The position numbers were made by a program, and so were the translations under genes. Below are positions 1 to 11,669 of a stretch of DNA of 64,000 bases, piece after piece (the first letter of the stretch is position 1; every line of letters starts with the position of its first letter). The notes beneath the pieces are model-generated. The model worked only from the letters and a program-made list of their open reading frames with translations. It had not been told where the DNA came from and made no database searches. The stretch covers positions 62,001-126,000 of the forward strand of contig WGNB01000014.1 in assembly GCA_016124795.1 (NCBI GenBank). Reading direction: 5' to 3'. Origin of the DNA: Rhodopseudomonas sp. (lineage in GTDB: Bacteria; Pseudomonadota; Alphaproteobacteria; Rhizobiales; Xanthobacteraceae).

Positions 1-1
1 G

Positions 2-2014
2 GGCGATGCTTTCGCGTCCGGCGGTTCGGTCGGCTACGACCACAAGGCGATGGGCATCACCGCGCGCGGCGCCTGGGAATCGGTCAAGCGCCATTTCCGC
101 GAGATGGATGTCGACATCGGCGTGACGCCGTTTACCGCGGTCGGCATCGGCGACATGTCGGGCGACGTGTTCGGCAACGGCATGTTGCGCGAGGATACGA
201 CCAGGCTGCTGGCGGCTTTCGACCATCGCGACATTTTCATCGATCCCGATCCTGACCCGAAGGCGAGCTTTGCCGAGCGGGCGCGCCTGTTCGCGCTGCC
301 GCGTTCGAGCTGGCAGGATTACAACAAGGAACTGATCTCGCGCGGTGGCGGCGTTTATCCGCGCCATCTCAAGGAAATCAGGCTGTCGCCGGAAGCGCAG
401 ACGCTGATCGGCGTGCCGGAAAGCGTAACGCCGCAGGCCTTGATGAAGGCCATCCTGAAGATGCCGGCCGATCTGCTGTTTTTCGGCGGCATCGGCACCT
501 ATGTGCGCGCCTCCGGTGAAAGCGACGATGCCGTCGGCGATCGCGCCAACGATGCGATTCGCATTTCCGGCGCCGATCTTCGGGTCAAGGTGGTCGGCGA
601 AGGCGCTAATCTCGGCATGACCCAGCGCGGCCGTATCGAGGCGGCGATGGCGGGCGTGCGGCTCAATACCGACGCCATCGACAACTCGGCCGGCGTCAAT
701 ACGTCCGACGTCGAGGTCAATATCAAGATCGCGCTCAGCCTGCCGCTGCGCTCCGGCGCCTTGACCGAGGCGGCGCGCAATGCCCAGCTCGCGGAAATGA
801 CCGACGAGGTTGCCCGGCTGGTGTTGCGCAACAATTACCAGCAGACGCTGGCGATCTCCCTGGCGCAACGGCGTGGTCTAGAGGATCTCGGCTTTCAGCA
901 GCGCTTGATGCAGACGCTGGAGCGGCACGGTCTGCTCGACCGCGCGGTTGAATTCCTGCCCGACGAAATGGCGCTGGCGGATCGCCGCAAGCGCAATGTG
1001 CCGCTGACCCGGCCGGAGCTTTCGGTGCTGCTGGCTTACGCCAAGCTGACGCTTTATTCCGATTTGCTCGTATCGAACGTGCCGGACGATCCGTTCCTTG
1101 GTCGCGAACTCGGCCGCTACTTCCCGAAGGAAATGTCCGAGCGTTATCCCGACGCGCTGCATGCGCATCGGTTGCGGCGCGAGATCATCGCCACCCAGTT
1201 GACGAACTCGATGATCAATCGTGGCGGCGCGACGTTAATTGTGCGTATCGGCGATCAGACCGGCGCGACGCCGGCGGCAATCGCGGCCGCCTTCGCGGCG
1301 GTACGCAACAGTTACGATCTGATCGGGCTCAACGGCGAGATCGACAGCCTCGATAACAAGCTGCCGGGCAAGACCCAGTTGTCGCTATACGCCGCGATCC
1401 AGGATCTGTTGCTGGACCGGCTGGTCTGGTTCCTGCGCAATGTCGATCTCGGTCAGGGTCTGGAAAAGATCGTCTCGCATTATCGCGCCGGCATTACCCA
1501 GGTTGAGGTGGCGCTCGATGGTGCTTTGCCGAAGCCGGCGGCGAACGAGCGCGACCGCCGGGTGTCGGAATTGACGCGCGCCGGCGTGCCGGACGAGATC
1601 GCCCGCCGGATCGGAAATCTCGTATTGTTGAAGGCGGCGCCGGATATCGTTCAGGTCGCGGACCGCGCCCGGAAGCCGATTGGCGATGTGACGGCGACTT
1701 ACTTTGCGACCGAGGCATTCTTCCAGCTCGACAAGGTCGCTTCGGCGGTGCCGGGCATTGTGGTGTCGGATTATTTCGACCGGCTGGCGCTCGATCGCGC
1801 GCTCGATTCAATCGAGGAAGCCGAACGCCGCCTGACGGCGGCGATGGTCGGCAATGGCGTGGCCGGCGCCGGGGCGGTCGAACATTGGGTCGAGCCGCGT
1901 CGTCTGGAAGTCGAGCGTATTCGCGCCGCGATTCACGAAATCGCCGGCTCCGGCCTGACATTGTCGAAGCTGTCGGTGGCGGCAAGCCTGCTCGGCGATC
2001 TGGCGCGGGAGTAG
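2..2014 (+). CDS. NAD-specific glutamate dehydrogenase, C-terminal part (5' end outside the window)
   Basis: The frame is open from base 2, so this is the last 670 residues of a larger protein. Enzymes of this family are about 1,500-1,600 residues and interconvert glutamate and 2-oxoglutarate with NAD in the cytoplasm. The first visible residues (GGSVGYDHKAMG) belong to the dehydrogenase core and are followed by GDMSGDVFGNGML and FFGGIGTYV, which are typical of the large GDH class. The rest is the long helical C-terminal domain of that class, ending in LLGDLARE. The N-terminal ACT-like regions and most catalytic residues lie upstream and cannot be checked. The gene converges on purH, and a GC-rich hairpin lies between them. 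The family call is firm. Confidence 0.93.
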   Translation, partial: GDAFASGGSVGYDHKAMGITARGAWESVKRHFREMDVDIGVTPFTAVGIGDMSGDVFGNGMLREDTTRLLAAFDHRDIFIDPDPDPKASFAERARLFALPRSSWQDYNKELISRGGGVYPRHLKEIRLSPEAQTLIGVPESVTPQALMKAILKMPADLLFFGGIGTYVRASGESDDAVGDRANDAIRISGADLRVKVVGEGANLGMTQRGRIEAAMAGVRLNTDAIDNSAGVNTSDVEVNIKIALSLPLRSGALTEAARNAQLAEMTDEVARLVLRNNYQQTLAISLAQRRGLEDLGFQQRLMQTLERHGLLDRAVEFLPDEMALADRRKRNVPLTRPELSVLLAYAKLTLYSDLLVSNVPDDPFLGRELGRYFPKEMSERYPDALHAHRLRREIIATQLTNSMINRGGATLIVRIGDQTGATPAAIAAAFAAVRNSYDLIGLNGEIDSLDNKLPGKTQLSLYAAIQDLLLDRLVWFLRNVDLGQGLEKIVSHYRAGITQVEVALDGALPKPAANERDRRVSELTRAGVPDEIARRIGNLVLLKAAPDIVQVADRARKPIGDVTATYFATEAFFQLDKVASAVPGIVVSDYFDRLALDRALDSIEEAERRLTAAMVGNGVAGAGAVEHWVEPRRLEVERIRAAIHEIAGSGLTLSKLSVAASLLGDLARE

Positions 2015-2040
2015 TTGTCGTCTCGGGCTGCGAACGACGC

Positions 2041-2103
2041 GAGCCTCAAAGGATGACAAGTCCCGGAGGTTCATCCTTCGAGGGCGGCGGATGGCCGCCC
2101 TCG
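2041..2103. repeat. Intergenic repeat copy ending in a 10-bp-stem hairpin; possible bidirectional terminator
   Basis: The gap between convergent gdh and purH contains a GGATGA/CATCCTTCGAGG arrangement that recurs elsewhere in the window. Its right end is a perfect inverted repeat: a 10-base arm at 2079-2088, loop GGATG and the matching arm at 2094-2103. There is no clear T-run, so a terminator role is inferred from position only. Confidence 0.5.
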
Positions 2104-2115
2104 CGGGGCGCTGGA

Positions 2116-3708
2116 TCAATGCTTGAAATGCCGCGTGCCGGTGAACACCATGGCGATGCCGTGCTCATCGGCGGCGGCGATCACGTCGTTGTCCTTGATC
2201 GAACCGCCCGGCTGAATCACCGCGGTCGCGCCGGCTTCGATCGCGACCAGCAAGCCGTCCGGGAACGGGAAGAATGCATCGGAGGCGACCACCGAGCCTT
2301 TGGTCAAAGGCGTGGCGAGGTTCAGGGCCTTGGCCGCGTCTTCCGCCTTGCGCGCGGCGATGCGCGCCGAATCGATCCGGCTCATCTGACCGGCGCCGAT
2401 GCCGACCGTCGCCAGGTCCTTGGCATAGATGATGGTGTTCGATTTGACGTGCTTGGCGATCCGGAAGGCAAAACGCAGGTCGGCAAGTTCGGCTTCGGTC
2501 GGCGCACGCTTGGTGACGACCTTGAGCGCCATGTCGTCGACCACCGCGTTGTCGCGCGACTGCACCAGCAGGCCGCCGGCAACCGATTTCACCGTCAAAC
2601 CGCTCGAGCGCGGATCGGCCGGGCCGCCGGCGAGCAACAGCCGCAGGTTCTTCTTGGCCGCCACGATGGCAATGGCTTCTTCGCTCGCATCCGGCGCGAT
2701 GATGACTTCGGTGAAGATCTCGGTGACGGCGCGGGCGGCCTCCGCGTCGAGCGGACGATTGAAGGCGACGATGCCGCCGAAGGCCGACGTTGAATCGCAG
2801 GCCAGAGCTTTCTTGTAAGCCTCGACCAGACTCGATCCTTCGGCCACGCCGCAGGGATTGGCATGTTTGACGATAACGCAGGCCGCGGTGCGCCTGGCGT
2901 TGAATTCGGCGACGCATTCATAGGCCGCGTCGGTGTCGTTGATGTTGTTGTAGGACAGTTCCTTGCCCTGCACCTGACGCGCGGTCGCAACGCCCGGCCG
3001 TGCGTCCGGCGTCTTGTAGAACGCCGCCGACTGGTGCGGGTTTTCGCCATAGCGCAGGGGCTGCAACAATTTGCCGCCGAAGGCGCGATAGTCGGGGGCG
3101 TCGTTTTTCAGGGTTTCGGCGAACCAGTTCGAGATCGCGGCGTCATAGGCGGCGGTGCGGGCATAGGCCTTGGCGGCGAGCTTCTGGCGCAGTTCGAATG
3201 AGGTCATGCCGTTGTGCAGGGCGAGTTCGTCGAGTACCGCACCGTAATCGGCGGTATCGACCACCACGGTGACGTCGCCGTGGTTCTTGGCGGCGGCGCG
3301 GATCATCGCCGGTCCGCCGATATCGATGTTCTCGATGCAGGCGTCGTAATCGCCGCCGCGCGCCACCGTCTCCTCGAACGGATAGAGATTCACCACCAGC
3401 AGATCGATCGGCTTGATGCCGTGCTCCTGCATCGCGGCCGCATGTTCCTGGTTGGCGCGGATCGCCAGCAGGCCGCCATGCACGGCCGGATGGAGGGTCT
3501 TGACCCGGCCGTCCATCATCTCCGGATAGCCGGTGAGGTCGGCGACATCGGTCACCTTAAGCCCGGCGTCCTGTAGCGCGCGCGCCGTGCCGCCGGTCGA
3601 TACCAGCTCGACGCCGAATTCGGACAATGCGCTGGCGAAGCCGATCAGGCCGGTTTTGTCGGATGCCGACAGCAAAGCGCGGGTGATACGGCGGGGATGA
3701 CTGGTCAT
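2116..3708 (-). CDS. purH: Bifunctional AICAR transformylase / IMP cyclohydrolase
   Basis: Catalyses the last two steps of IMP synthesis, formylation of AICAR and ring closure, in the cytoplasm. The 530 residues match the usual length of PurH. The N-terminal MGS-like IMP cyclohydrolase domain shows [10 protein letters not shown] and [10 protein letters not shown]. The C-terminal transformylase domain shows KHANPCG and [10 protein letters not shown], and the protein ends TGTRHFKH. The reading frame is open 30 codons further upstream, but family homology starts at [14 protein letters not shown], so the ATG at 3708 is chosen. It lies 108 bp downstream of the heparinase gene on the same strand. 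The order rsmB, heparinase, purH suggests loose co-transcription. Confidence 0.97.
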   Translation of the reverse strand: MTSHPRRITRALLSASDKTGLIGFASALSEFGVELVSTGGTARALQDAGLKVTDVADLTGYPEMMDGRVKTLHPAVHGGLLAIRANQEHAAAMQEHGIKPIDLLVVNLYPFEETVARGGDYDACIENIDIGGPAMIRAAAKNHGDVTVVVDTADYGAVLDELALHNGMTSFELRQKLAAKAYARTAAYDAAISNWFAETLKNDAPDYRAFGGKLLQPLRYGENPHQSAAFYKTPDARPGVATARQVQGKELSYNNINDTDAAYECVAEFNARRTAACVIVKHANPCGVAEGSSLVEAYKKALACDSTSAFGGIVAFNRPLDAEAARAVTEIFTEVIIAPDASEEAIAIVAAKKNLRLLLAGGPADPRSSGLTVKSVAGGLLVQSRDNAVVDDMALKVVTKRAPTEAELADLRFAFRIAKHVKSNTIIYAKDLATVGIGAGQMSRIDSARIAARKAEDAAKALNLATPLTKGSVVASDAFFPFPDGLLVAIEAGATAVIQPGGSIKDNDVIAAADEHGIAMVFTGTRHFKH

Positions 3709-3816
3709 GGGACTCGCGGATTTCAAGGTTCGATGATGGGGTCGGTGCGCCGGTATTCCGGTCTGGGCCGGTTGCCGGTCTGGCATGGCAGGGGGCATAG
3801 CGCCCCGGACGCTGCA

Positions 3817-5577
3817 CTACAACGGCAATTCCGGCTCATCGGCCGGTTCGGCACGCGATTGGGACACAGCCGGTGGCGTATGCCGGAAAGTCCAGCGCAC
3901 AGTCGCGGTCTTGCGGGCATGGCCGTAAATCACGATCTGCACGGCGCGGCGGGGGCCGTCCGAACCGGCGAGATAGACGCTTTCCTCGACATGGACCGGC
4001 TCGCCCTGGCTGGTGAAGGTCCAGACTTCCCGATCGGGCAACAGCAAGATGACGCCGCGACCCTCGGTCAGGCGGTTGGCTTTGACCGACGGATGAAGAT
4101 GGAAGCGGATGGCGTATTCGTCGGCGCGGCGCGGATTGAACCCATTGCTGCCGACCGGCAGGAAGCTGTCCTCGCCTTCGATCAAGCCACCGTCCGGGCC
4201 GATGCGGACGGTGCGGCGATGGACGACTCCGAAATCGTTGGCATAGCCGTCGTGCGATGCGCTCAGGAGCGCGCTCTCGGTGTCGTCGTCGCGGACGACT
4301 TTCACCTGGCGCGGTCCGGACACGATTGGCGTGCCCGACAGCAGACGACGCATGGCGCCGGACTCGAGGAAATGACAGGACGACGTGTCGTTGAAGGTGA
4401 CCGTCGAATGCGCCGCGGTGGCGCGCGCCACTTGCCGCCAGTTCTCGCGGTTCATGGCCGGCAATCCGCAATTGACCACGACGCGATGCTGCTTCCACGA
4501 CATCTCGAACGACAGGCAGCCGGCATGGGCTTCCTGGCTGACGGCGACGGGTGGCGGGTGACCCGTATCCATCAGCAAGAGCGTCGGGCCGGCATCGATG
4601 CGCTGATAGCCGGAATGCGGTGCGTTCGACACCGGCGTGCCGCGTGCGTCGTCATAGGCGAGCACGGTGGCCAAGAGATCGACCGGCGTCGGGCCCATGC
4701 CGTTGAACTGCGCGAAATTTCCGTCGGGGTGCCGAAAGAACCGCAGCATCGGCATCATCCGGTCGATCGCATTGTTCAGTGGCTGCGGCGGCTGAAGATT
4801 GCGCGCCGAAAACAACTGCCGCAGCGGCAGCAGATCGATCAGCAGTTCGATCAGGACACCGGGATTGCGGCTGATGTGACCGCCGTCGGGCAGAATCTGG
4901 CGGCGCAATTCGTCGTTCAGCCGGCGGGTTGTCGCCCGCAATTGGCCGGACATGCCTTCGAGGCACAGCGTGGCGTAAGTCAAAGCCATCACGGCCTGGA
5001 GCCTCGGCATGCCGTCGCGGCATTCGCCGAGGTTGCGGCGCAGGTGGCGTACCTGTCGCGACAGGCTGCGAATGAAGCGACGGTAAAATCGCGCGTCGGC
5101 GTCCTGAAGGATGAAAGGCGACTGACTGAGCCAGCAGACGATCCGTCGCGACAGGATTTCCGGCTGCCAGCCGATCGGGTGCCAGCGCCCCTGAATGGTG
5201 ATCCATTCGTCGATCAGGGCGCGGGCATTGGCGCGGGTGATCGCCGAATCGGCGGCTCGCAAATGCCGCAGCCAGCCGAAGCCGAGCAGGGTGGCCGCCC
5301 ATTCGTCGGACGGCGGCGTCATCTCGAACGGCGACCGGCGGTCGCAGATCACGACCTTGCCGGCAAAGGCGAAGCGGCCGGCATAGATCTCGGCGGCGCG
5401 GGTGGCGTCGGCGGTGCGCAGATCCTGCGGCGCGATGACCAGCCGGTCGGTCGTGGTCGCGAGATAGCGCCAGCGCATCAGGGGATGGCTATTGAGCGCG
5501 CCCAAGAGGCCGCGAAACGCGCGGCGTCCGATCAGAGCGGACAGCCTGATTCGTTCGGCGACCGACATCCGCGTCAT
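3817..5577 (-). CDS. Heparinase II/III family protein
   Basis: About 586 residues with the two-part layout of bacterial heparinase II/III-like proteins. The N-terminal all-alpha toroid region includes the segment DGGHISRNPG. The C-terminal beta-sandwich lyase-like region begins near MDTGHPPP and includes AHAGCLSFEMSWKQHRVVV and AAHSTVTFNDTSSC. Family members cleave acidic polysaccharides, but the rhizobial version beside rsmB has no known substrate, so the activity is inference. I see no signal peptide. The ATG at 5577 is preferred over the longer frame to 5658 because a GGGGGTG Shine-Dalgarno-like run lies about 9 bases upstream. It sits between rsmB and purH on the same strand. Confidence 0.85.
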   Translation of the reverse strand: MTRMSVAERIRLSALIGRRAFRGLLGALNSHPLMRWRYLATTTDRLVIAPQDLRTADATRAAEIYAGRFAFAGKVVICDRRSPFEMTPPSDEWAATLLGFGWLRHLRAADSAITRANARALIDEWITIQGRWHPIGWQPEILSRRIVCWLSQSPFILQDADARFYRRFIRSLSRQVRHLRRNLGECRDGMPRLQAVMALTYATLCLEGMSGQLRATTRRLNDELRRQILPDGGHISRNPGVLIELLIDLLPLRQLFSARNLQPPQPLNNAIDRMMPMLRFFRHPDGNFAQFNGMGPTPVDLLATVLAYDDARGTPVSNAPHSGYQRIDAGPTLLLMDTGHPPPVAVSQEAHAGCLSFEMSWKQHRVVVNCGLPAMNRENWRQVARATAAHSTVTFNDTSSCHFLESGAMRRLLSGTPIVSGPRQVKVVRDDDTESALLSASHDGYANDFGVVHRRTVRIGPDGGLIEGEDSFLPVGSNGFNPRRADEYAIRFHLHPSVKANRLTEGRGVILLLPDREVWTFTSQGEPVHVEESVYLAGSDGPRRAVQIVIYGHARKTATVRWTFRHTPPAVSQSRAEPADEPELPL

Positions 5578-5697
5578 TGAGCTGTTCACCCCCGGCAACA
5601 CGTCTCGATTCCCGCGCGCCAGCCGCACGATAGCGAACGGCCGGCGATGGGCCAACATGCCCGCCGGGCACTCCGATGTTCGATCATGGGCGCCGCG

Positions 5698-7041
5698 CTA
5701 TGCCGACTGCCGGATGAGCCGGGCGGCATAGAAGCCGTCGAGGCCGCCCCAATGCGGGTCTGGATCGGGCAGGTATTGCGGCAGGGTGCGCAATGCGCCG
5801 TCGGCGGTCAGGAATTCGCCATGACCGAAAACCTCCGACGCCGTTATCGGCGAGCGCGTCACCCGGGGGTCGCGCGCCAGCAGCGCGGCGATCTGCTGTT
5901 CGCCTTCTTCCGGTTCGAGCGAACAGACGCAATAGACCAGAGTGCCGCCAACCTTGAGAAGTTCGACCGCGCGGTCGAGCAGCCGTTGCTGCAACGAGGT
6001 CAGCACCGCCAGGTCGTTAACCGATTTGAGCCAGGGCACATCGGGATGACGGCGGATCGTTCCGGTCGACGTGCAGGGCGCGTCGAGCAACACGGCGTCG
6101 AATTGGGTTTCCGGTCGCCATTCGATGGCGTCGGCGGCGATGGTCTCGACCTTGAGCGCCAGCCGCGTGAAGTTCTCGCGCAATCGCGCCAGCCGCGCCG
6201 GCGAACGGTCGAGCGCCGTGACGATGGCGCCACGCGCCGCGAGCTGGGCTGTCTTGCCGCCGGGCGCCGCGCACAGATCGCATACCGATTTACCGGCGAT
6301 GTCGCCGATCAGTTGCGCCGGCAACGAAGCGGCGGCGTCCTGCACCCACCACGCGCCTTCGGCAAAGCCCGGCAGCAACGTGATCGCGCCATGCGCCAGC
6401 GTGCGCACGGTGCCGGTCGGCATGACGCGGCCATGGACGTGCTCGGCCCAAGCCTGCGGGTTCTCCTTGACGGTGAGGTCGAGCGCGGGTTCGAAGCCGC
6501 TGGCCTTGGCAATGGCCCGCGCGGTCTCGGCACCGTAGTGCGCGCTCCAGCGATCGAACAGCCAGGCCGGGATATCGCGCGGTTCGTCGTCGGTCAGGAT
6601 GCTGGTGCGGGCCTGAGCGACGCGGCGCAACACCGCGTTGACCAAACCGGCGTAACGCGCCGCGCGTCGGTCGCCTTGCGCCAGCCGTACCGACAGGTCG
6701 ACGGCCGCATGGTCGGGGACATCGAGCCAGAGGATTTGTGCTGCGCCGACCAGCAGGATGTTTTCGGTGCGCGGTGCGTCGGTTGGGAAGCCCCTGTCGA
6801 GAAAGCCGCTGAGCAAATGACGCAAGGTGCCGAGCCGGCGCAACACGGTGGCGGTCAGCCGCCGCATCAAGGCGCGATCGCGGTCCGGCAAGGTGGCGAG
6901 GCCGATATGGGCGGCTTTGCCGGAAAGCTGTTCATCGAGCGCCAGCTTGCGGCGCAGGACCCCCTCGATGATGTCGACGGCGATACGCCGGGCCGCGAGG
7001 CCTGGAACTTCAGCTTGGGGTGATATTCTCGGGCGGGCCAT
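5698..7041 (-). CDS. rsmB: 16S rRNA (cytosine-967-C5)-methyltransferase RsmB family
   Basis: A 447-residue SAM-dependent RNA m5C methyltransferase. The N-terminal third is a NusB-like RNA-binding domain (ALMRRLTATVLRRLGTLRHLL). The C-terminal Rossmann domain has the SAM loop VCDLCAAPGGKT, motif IV DAPCTSTGTI with one catalytic Cys, and motif VI CSLEPEEGEQQ with the second Cys. These features separate RsmB from other NOL1/NOP2 proteins. It is expected to modify C967 of 16S rRNA in the cytoplasm. It is the first gene of the minus-strand run rsmB, heparinase, purH and is divergent from the nuclease gene. The start at 7041 has only a weak AAAGAG ribosome-binding site. Confidence 0.93.
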   Translation of the reverse strand: MARPRISPQAEVPGLAARRIAVDIIEGVLRRKLALDEQLSGKAAHIGLATLPDRDRALMRRLTATVLRRLGTLRHLLSGFLDRGFPTDAPRTENILLVGAAQILWLDVPDHAAVDLSVRLAQGDRRAARYAGLVNAVLRRVAQARTSILTDDEPRDIPAWLFDRWSAHYGAETARAIAKASGFEPALDLTVKENPQAWAEHVHGRVMPTGTVRTLAHGAITLLPGFAEGAWWVQDAAASLPAQLIGDIAGKSVCDLCAAPGGKTAQLAARGAIVTALDRSPARLARLRENFTRLALKVETIAADAIEWRPETQFDAVLLDAPCTSTGTIRRHPDVPWLKSVNDLAVLTSLQQRLLDRAVELLKVGGTLVYCVCSLEPEEGEQQIAALLARDPRVTRSPITASEVFGHGEFLTADGALRTLPQYLPDPDPHWGGLDGFYAARLIRQSA

Positions 7042-7271
7042 GACTCTTTATTGCCATAAAATGTGTCAAGGTCGCGAGCGTTCGACGAAAAAGGCCACGA
7101 CTTCACAAGTTTAGCGGGGATAGCGCGGCATTTACCGAGCTTTCGGGTGTTTGACGGCGGGCGGCGGACTGTCGATGTTCGGTCGCGAAATTCTCGCTTT
7201 GGTTGAATCTCTACGAGCGGCCTCGTTTCACGCTTGAGCGAATCGTGGCCGCGACGCTATGGCCTCGAGCT

Positions 7272-7781
7272 ATGGTCCTCGCGCTGAAACGCAACGGTCT
7301 GGCTGGCGTGCCGGTGCTGGCGGCTGCCTCTTTTGCCGCCGGCGTGATGGCCGGTGCGACGATCGCTCCGGTGGAAGCCACCCGTGTCGTCGAGCGGCCG
7401 GCGCCTTCGGTCGATCGGCTGCGGTCCGGTCACCCGGCCGACGTCGTGCGGGTCATCGATGGCGATACCTTCGAGGCGCGGGTGCGGATCTGGCCGGGCA
7501 TGGAGATGACGACGCGGGTGCGGCTGCGCGGCATCGATGCGCCGGAGCTGCACGCGCGCTGTGACGACGAGCGGATCAAGGCCGAGGCCGCGCGCGATGG
7601 CCTGGCTCAATTGCTCGACGAAGGTTCGGTCGGCATCTCGAACATCGGTCAGGACAAATATGGCGGCCGGGTCGATGCCGATGTCTCGACCATGCGCACC
7701 GCCGATGTCGGCGCGGCGATGCTGGAGCGCGGTCTGGCGCGGCGCTATCGCGGCGGTCGGCGGCGGAGCTGGTGCGGTTAG
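7272..7781 (+). CDS. Thermonuclease (SNase)-like protein with an N-terminal export signal
   Basis: About 169 residues. The N-terminus MVLALKRNGL is followed by a hydrophobic stretch ending near ATIAPVEA, which looks like a signal peptide or anchor. The SNase-like domain follows: VVRVIDGDTFEARVRIWP with the metal-binding Asp, then RVRLRGIDAPEL with the Arg and Glu expected at the active site, and DKYGGRVDADV near the second catalytic Arg. Members cleave DNA or RNA with calcium in the envelope or outside the cell. The frame is open to a TTG at 7203, which would add 23 residues; the ATG at 7272 gives a normal signal sequence. The usual YGR motif carries an extra Gly here, so activity needs testing. 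Confidence 0.8.
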   Translation: MVLALKRNGLAGVPVLAAASFAAGVMAGATIAPVEATRVVERPAPSVDRLRSGHPADVVRVIDGDTFEARVRIWPGMEMTTRVRLRGIDAPELHARCDDERIKAEAARDGLAQLLDEGSVGISNIGQDKYGGRVDADVSTMRTADVGAAMLERGLARRYRGGRRRSWCG

Positions 7782-7805
7782 GCAGCGGCGCCGACTTCAA
7801 CCGGG

Positions 7806-8288
7806 TTACTGCACCACCACCACTTCGGTGCCGAGCGGCGCGCGGCGATAAAGGTCCATGATGTCGGCGTTGAACATCCGGATGCAGCCATGCGACACGA
7901 AGCGGCCGATCGACGACGGATCGTTGGTGCCGTGAATGGCGTAATTGCCGTGATCGAGGCCCATCGCCGCCGCGCCCATCGGATTGCGTGGACTGCCGCC
8001 GGGAATGGTCGGTGTTACGCCCGGTTCCAGCGCCCAATCCGGCGCGATGTCTTTCTGGGCGATGTACGCGCGCCCTTGCCAGGCCATGCCGGCTTTGCCG
8101 ACGCCGACCGGATAACGCAGCGCCTTGTTGCCGTTGAGGACATAGAACAGCTGACGCGCATTGGTCGCCACGACAATCGTGCCGGGACGATAGGCCTTAT
8201 GAAAAGGCACGATCTCGTGCGCCGCGGCGGCTGACGTGCCGGCGAGGGCGGTGACGATGACCAATAGCGCGGCAAGGCAGCGCGGCAT
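7806..8288 (-). CDS. L,D-transpeptidase (YkuD domain), exported
   Basis: A 160-residue protein with a clear signal peptide (hydrophobic core after MPRC, cleavage near SAAAA-HE). The YkuD catalytic signature is present as HGTN, then SSIGRFVSHGCIRM with the catalytic Cys about 20 residues after the first His. Members make 3-3 peptidoglycan cross-links or attach lipoproteins to peptidoglycan in the periplasm. It follows a paralogous gene on the same strand after a gap of 2 bases, so the two are probably co-transcribed and recently duplicated. It converges on the nuclease gene. Confidence 0.92.
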   Translation of the reverse strand: MPRCLAALLVIVTALAGTSAAAAHEIVPFHKAYRPGTIVVATNARQLFYVLNGNKALRYPVGVGKAGMAWQGRAYIAQKDIAPDWALEPGVTPTIPGGSPRNPMGAAAMGLDHGNYAIHGTNDPSSIGRFVSHGCIRMFNADIMDLYRRAPLGTEVVVVQ

Positions 8289-8290
8289 TG

Positions 8291-8815
8291 CTATCGCTCG
8301 ATGATGACCGGCGTTCCGATATCGACCATCCGATATAACGCAACGATGTCGCGGTTGTACATCCGGATGCAGCCATGCGAGGCGAAATGGCCGATCGACG
8401 AAGGCCGGTTGGTGCCGTGGATGGCGTATTCGCCGCCCCGCAGTGTGAGCGCGGCAACCCCCATCGGATTATTCGGCGCGCCGCCGGGAATGACATCGGG
8501 CAATGCCGGGTTTTCCCGGCGGATCGACGGCGGTGGCGCCCAGGCCGGCTGGACATATTTGCCTTCGACGCGCGCGAGGCCGGACCATTGCATGCCGCGG
8601 CGTCCGACGCCGACCGGGAACCGCAGCGCGTGCGCCGGGTCGATCACGAAATAAAGCCGGCGTTCGCCGGTCCTGACGACGATGGTGCCCGGCGCGAAGC
8701 CGGAAAAATTGACGATCTCACCGGTAGCGGCCTGTGCCGGTCGGGTCGTCAACGACGGCCCGATCAGACTCAACGCAAGCAACCAGGTCGCAAGCCGAAG
8801 CGTTGCCCGCATCAT
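8291..8815 (-). CDS. L,D-transpeptidase (YkuD domain), exported, tandem paralogue
   Basis: 174 residues. The signal peptide runs over residues 1-29 (hydrophobic core LATWLLALSLIG, cleavage near AQA-AT). The YkuD core carries GTIVVRTGERRLYFV, PGGAPNNPMGVAAL and the active-site segment HGTN...SIGHFASHGCIRMYN with the nucleophilic Cys. It resembles its downstream neighbour along its whole length, with a longer proline-rich insertion (AWAPPPSIRRENPALPD). As the first gene of the pair it should carry the promoter. A 22-bp perfect palindrome lies about 190 bp upstream. The cross-linking role in peptidoglycan is known for the family; the specific linkage is not deducible. Confidence 0.92.
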   Translation of the reverse strand: MMRATLRLATWLLALSLIGPSLTTRPAQAATGEIVNFSGFAPGTIVVRTGERRLYFVIDPAHALRFPVGVGRRGMQWSGLARVEGKYVQPAWAPPPSIRRENPALPDVIPGGAPNNPMGVAALTLRGGEYAIHGTNRPSSIGHFASHGCIRMYNRDIVALYRMVDIGTPVIIER

Positions 8816-9004
8816 ATCGTGGTCCTGCCGCTATTATCCGCCGCACAATGTTAGCGCGGCCGGTAACGGCATCGGACAAAAGCTGGCGATAGCGTAAACG
8901 ACGGCCAGTGCCGCCTTCGATCCATCATCCGCTCACGCCCGCGATTGGGGGAACCCGGTTCTTTGGTCAAAGCGCGGGGACGAACGGCAAGGTGTGGCGC
9001 TTCA

Positions 9005-9026
9005 TCCAACAGCGATCGCTGTTGGA
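9005..9026. promoter_or_regulatory. 22-bp perfect palindrome, possible operator
   Basis: The arms TCCAACAGCGA and TCGCTGTTGGA are perfect reverse complements with no spacer. It lies in the gap between the 3' end of acs and the start of the transpeptidase pair, all on the minus strand. There is no T-run, so a dimeric regulator's operator is more likely than a terminator. Confidence 0.4.
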
Positions 9027-9104
9027 AGCCCTCGCCGTCGCCCTTGCAGGGGCCGCATTATTGCGTGCCTTGTTCAGGGCGACGGCGACAGGCGAGCTTG
9101 TGCG

Positions 9105-11051
<1,947 letters not shown>

Positions 11052-11101
11052 CGGGTCTCCTCCCGGCCGTCCGGTTGTTCCGGGGCCATTTGCGTGGACC
11101 T

Positions 11102-11131
11102 ATTATGCGATAGCGGTCGCGTAAGGGACAA
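11102..11131 (-). promoter_or_regulatory. Putative sigma-70 promoter of acs
   Basis: Read on the minus strand, TTGTCC (11131-11126) is followed after 18 bases by CATAAT (11107-11102), 5 of 6 matches to the -10 consensus. Transcription would begin near 11094, about 43 bases before the acs start. Confidence 0.4.
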
Positions 11132-11248
11132 GTCGCGCGGCTGCGACTTTGGTCGCGTGTCGGCCTTGGCAAATATCAAGGACATAGTGGTTGCGATCGG
11201 CGGTGCGGCGGTTTGTGCCGGTTCGGGCGGCCCAAGCCGCCCGGCAAA

Positions 11249-11665
11249 TCACAGCCCGCCCAGCTTGCGGAGGAATTTCCATTCGCCGTCGGTAATGGCC
11301 GGCAGCGACAGCCGCGATTGCTTGAGCAGTTGGATTTCGGCGAGCTTAGGTTCGGCCTTGATGGAGGCGAGAGTCACGGGTCGCGGTAACGGCTCGACGG
11401 CTTTGACGTCGACGCAGACCCAGGGGCTGCCGGCTTCGGCGGTCGGGTCGGGATAGGCTTCCTTGATGACCTCGACGATGCCGACGATCTCCTTGCCGAT
11501 ATTGGAATGATAGAAAAAGGCCTGATCGCCCTTCTTCATCTTCATCATGTTGAGCTTGGCGGTGTGGTTGCGAATGCCGGTCCAGGCCGTGCCTTTCGCG
11601 CCGGCCTTGACCTGTTCGTCCCACGACCAGGCATCGGGTTCGGATTTCATCAGCCAGTGCGCCAT
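11249..11665 (-). CDS. EVE domain-containing protein
   Basis: A 138-residue single-domain protein starting MAHWLMKSEPDAWSW, the usual opening of bacterial EVE proteins related to human THYN1. EVE domains share the PUA-like fold and are thought to bind modified bases. The motifs KSEPD, WTGIRNHTAKLN and GDQAFFYHSN are all present. It starts 4 bases after the gpsA stop, so it is the last gene of the tsaD-gpsA-EVE operon. The molecular role is not established. Confidence 0.9.
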   Translation of the reverse strand: MAHWLMKSEPDAWSWDEQVKAGAKGTAWTGIRNHTAKLNMMKMKKGDQAFFYHSNIGKEIVGIVEVIKEAYPDPTAEAGSPWVCVDVKAVEPLPRPVTLASIKAEPKLAEIQLLKQSRLSLPAITDGEWKFLRKLGGL

Positions 11666-11669
11666 CGTC

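Noticed and set aside
3697-5580. Plus-strand frame of 627 codons
   Set aside because: Antisense to the heparinase gene; composition is typical of shadow frames in GC-rich DNA.
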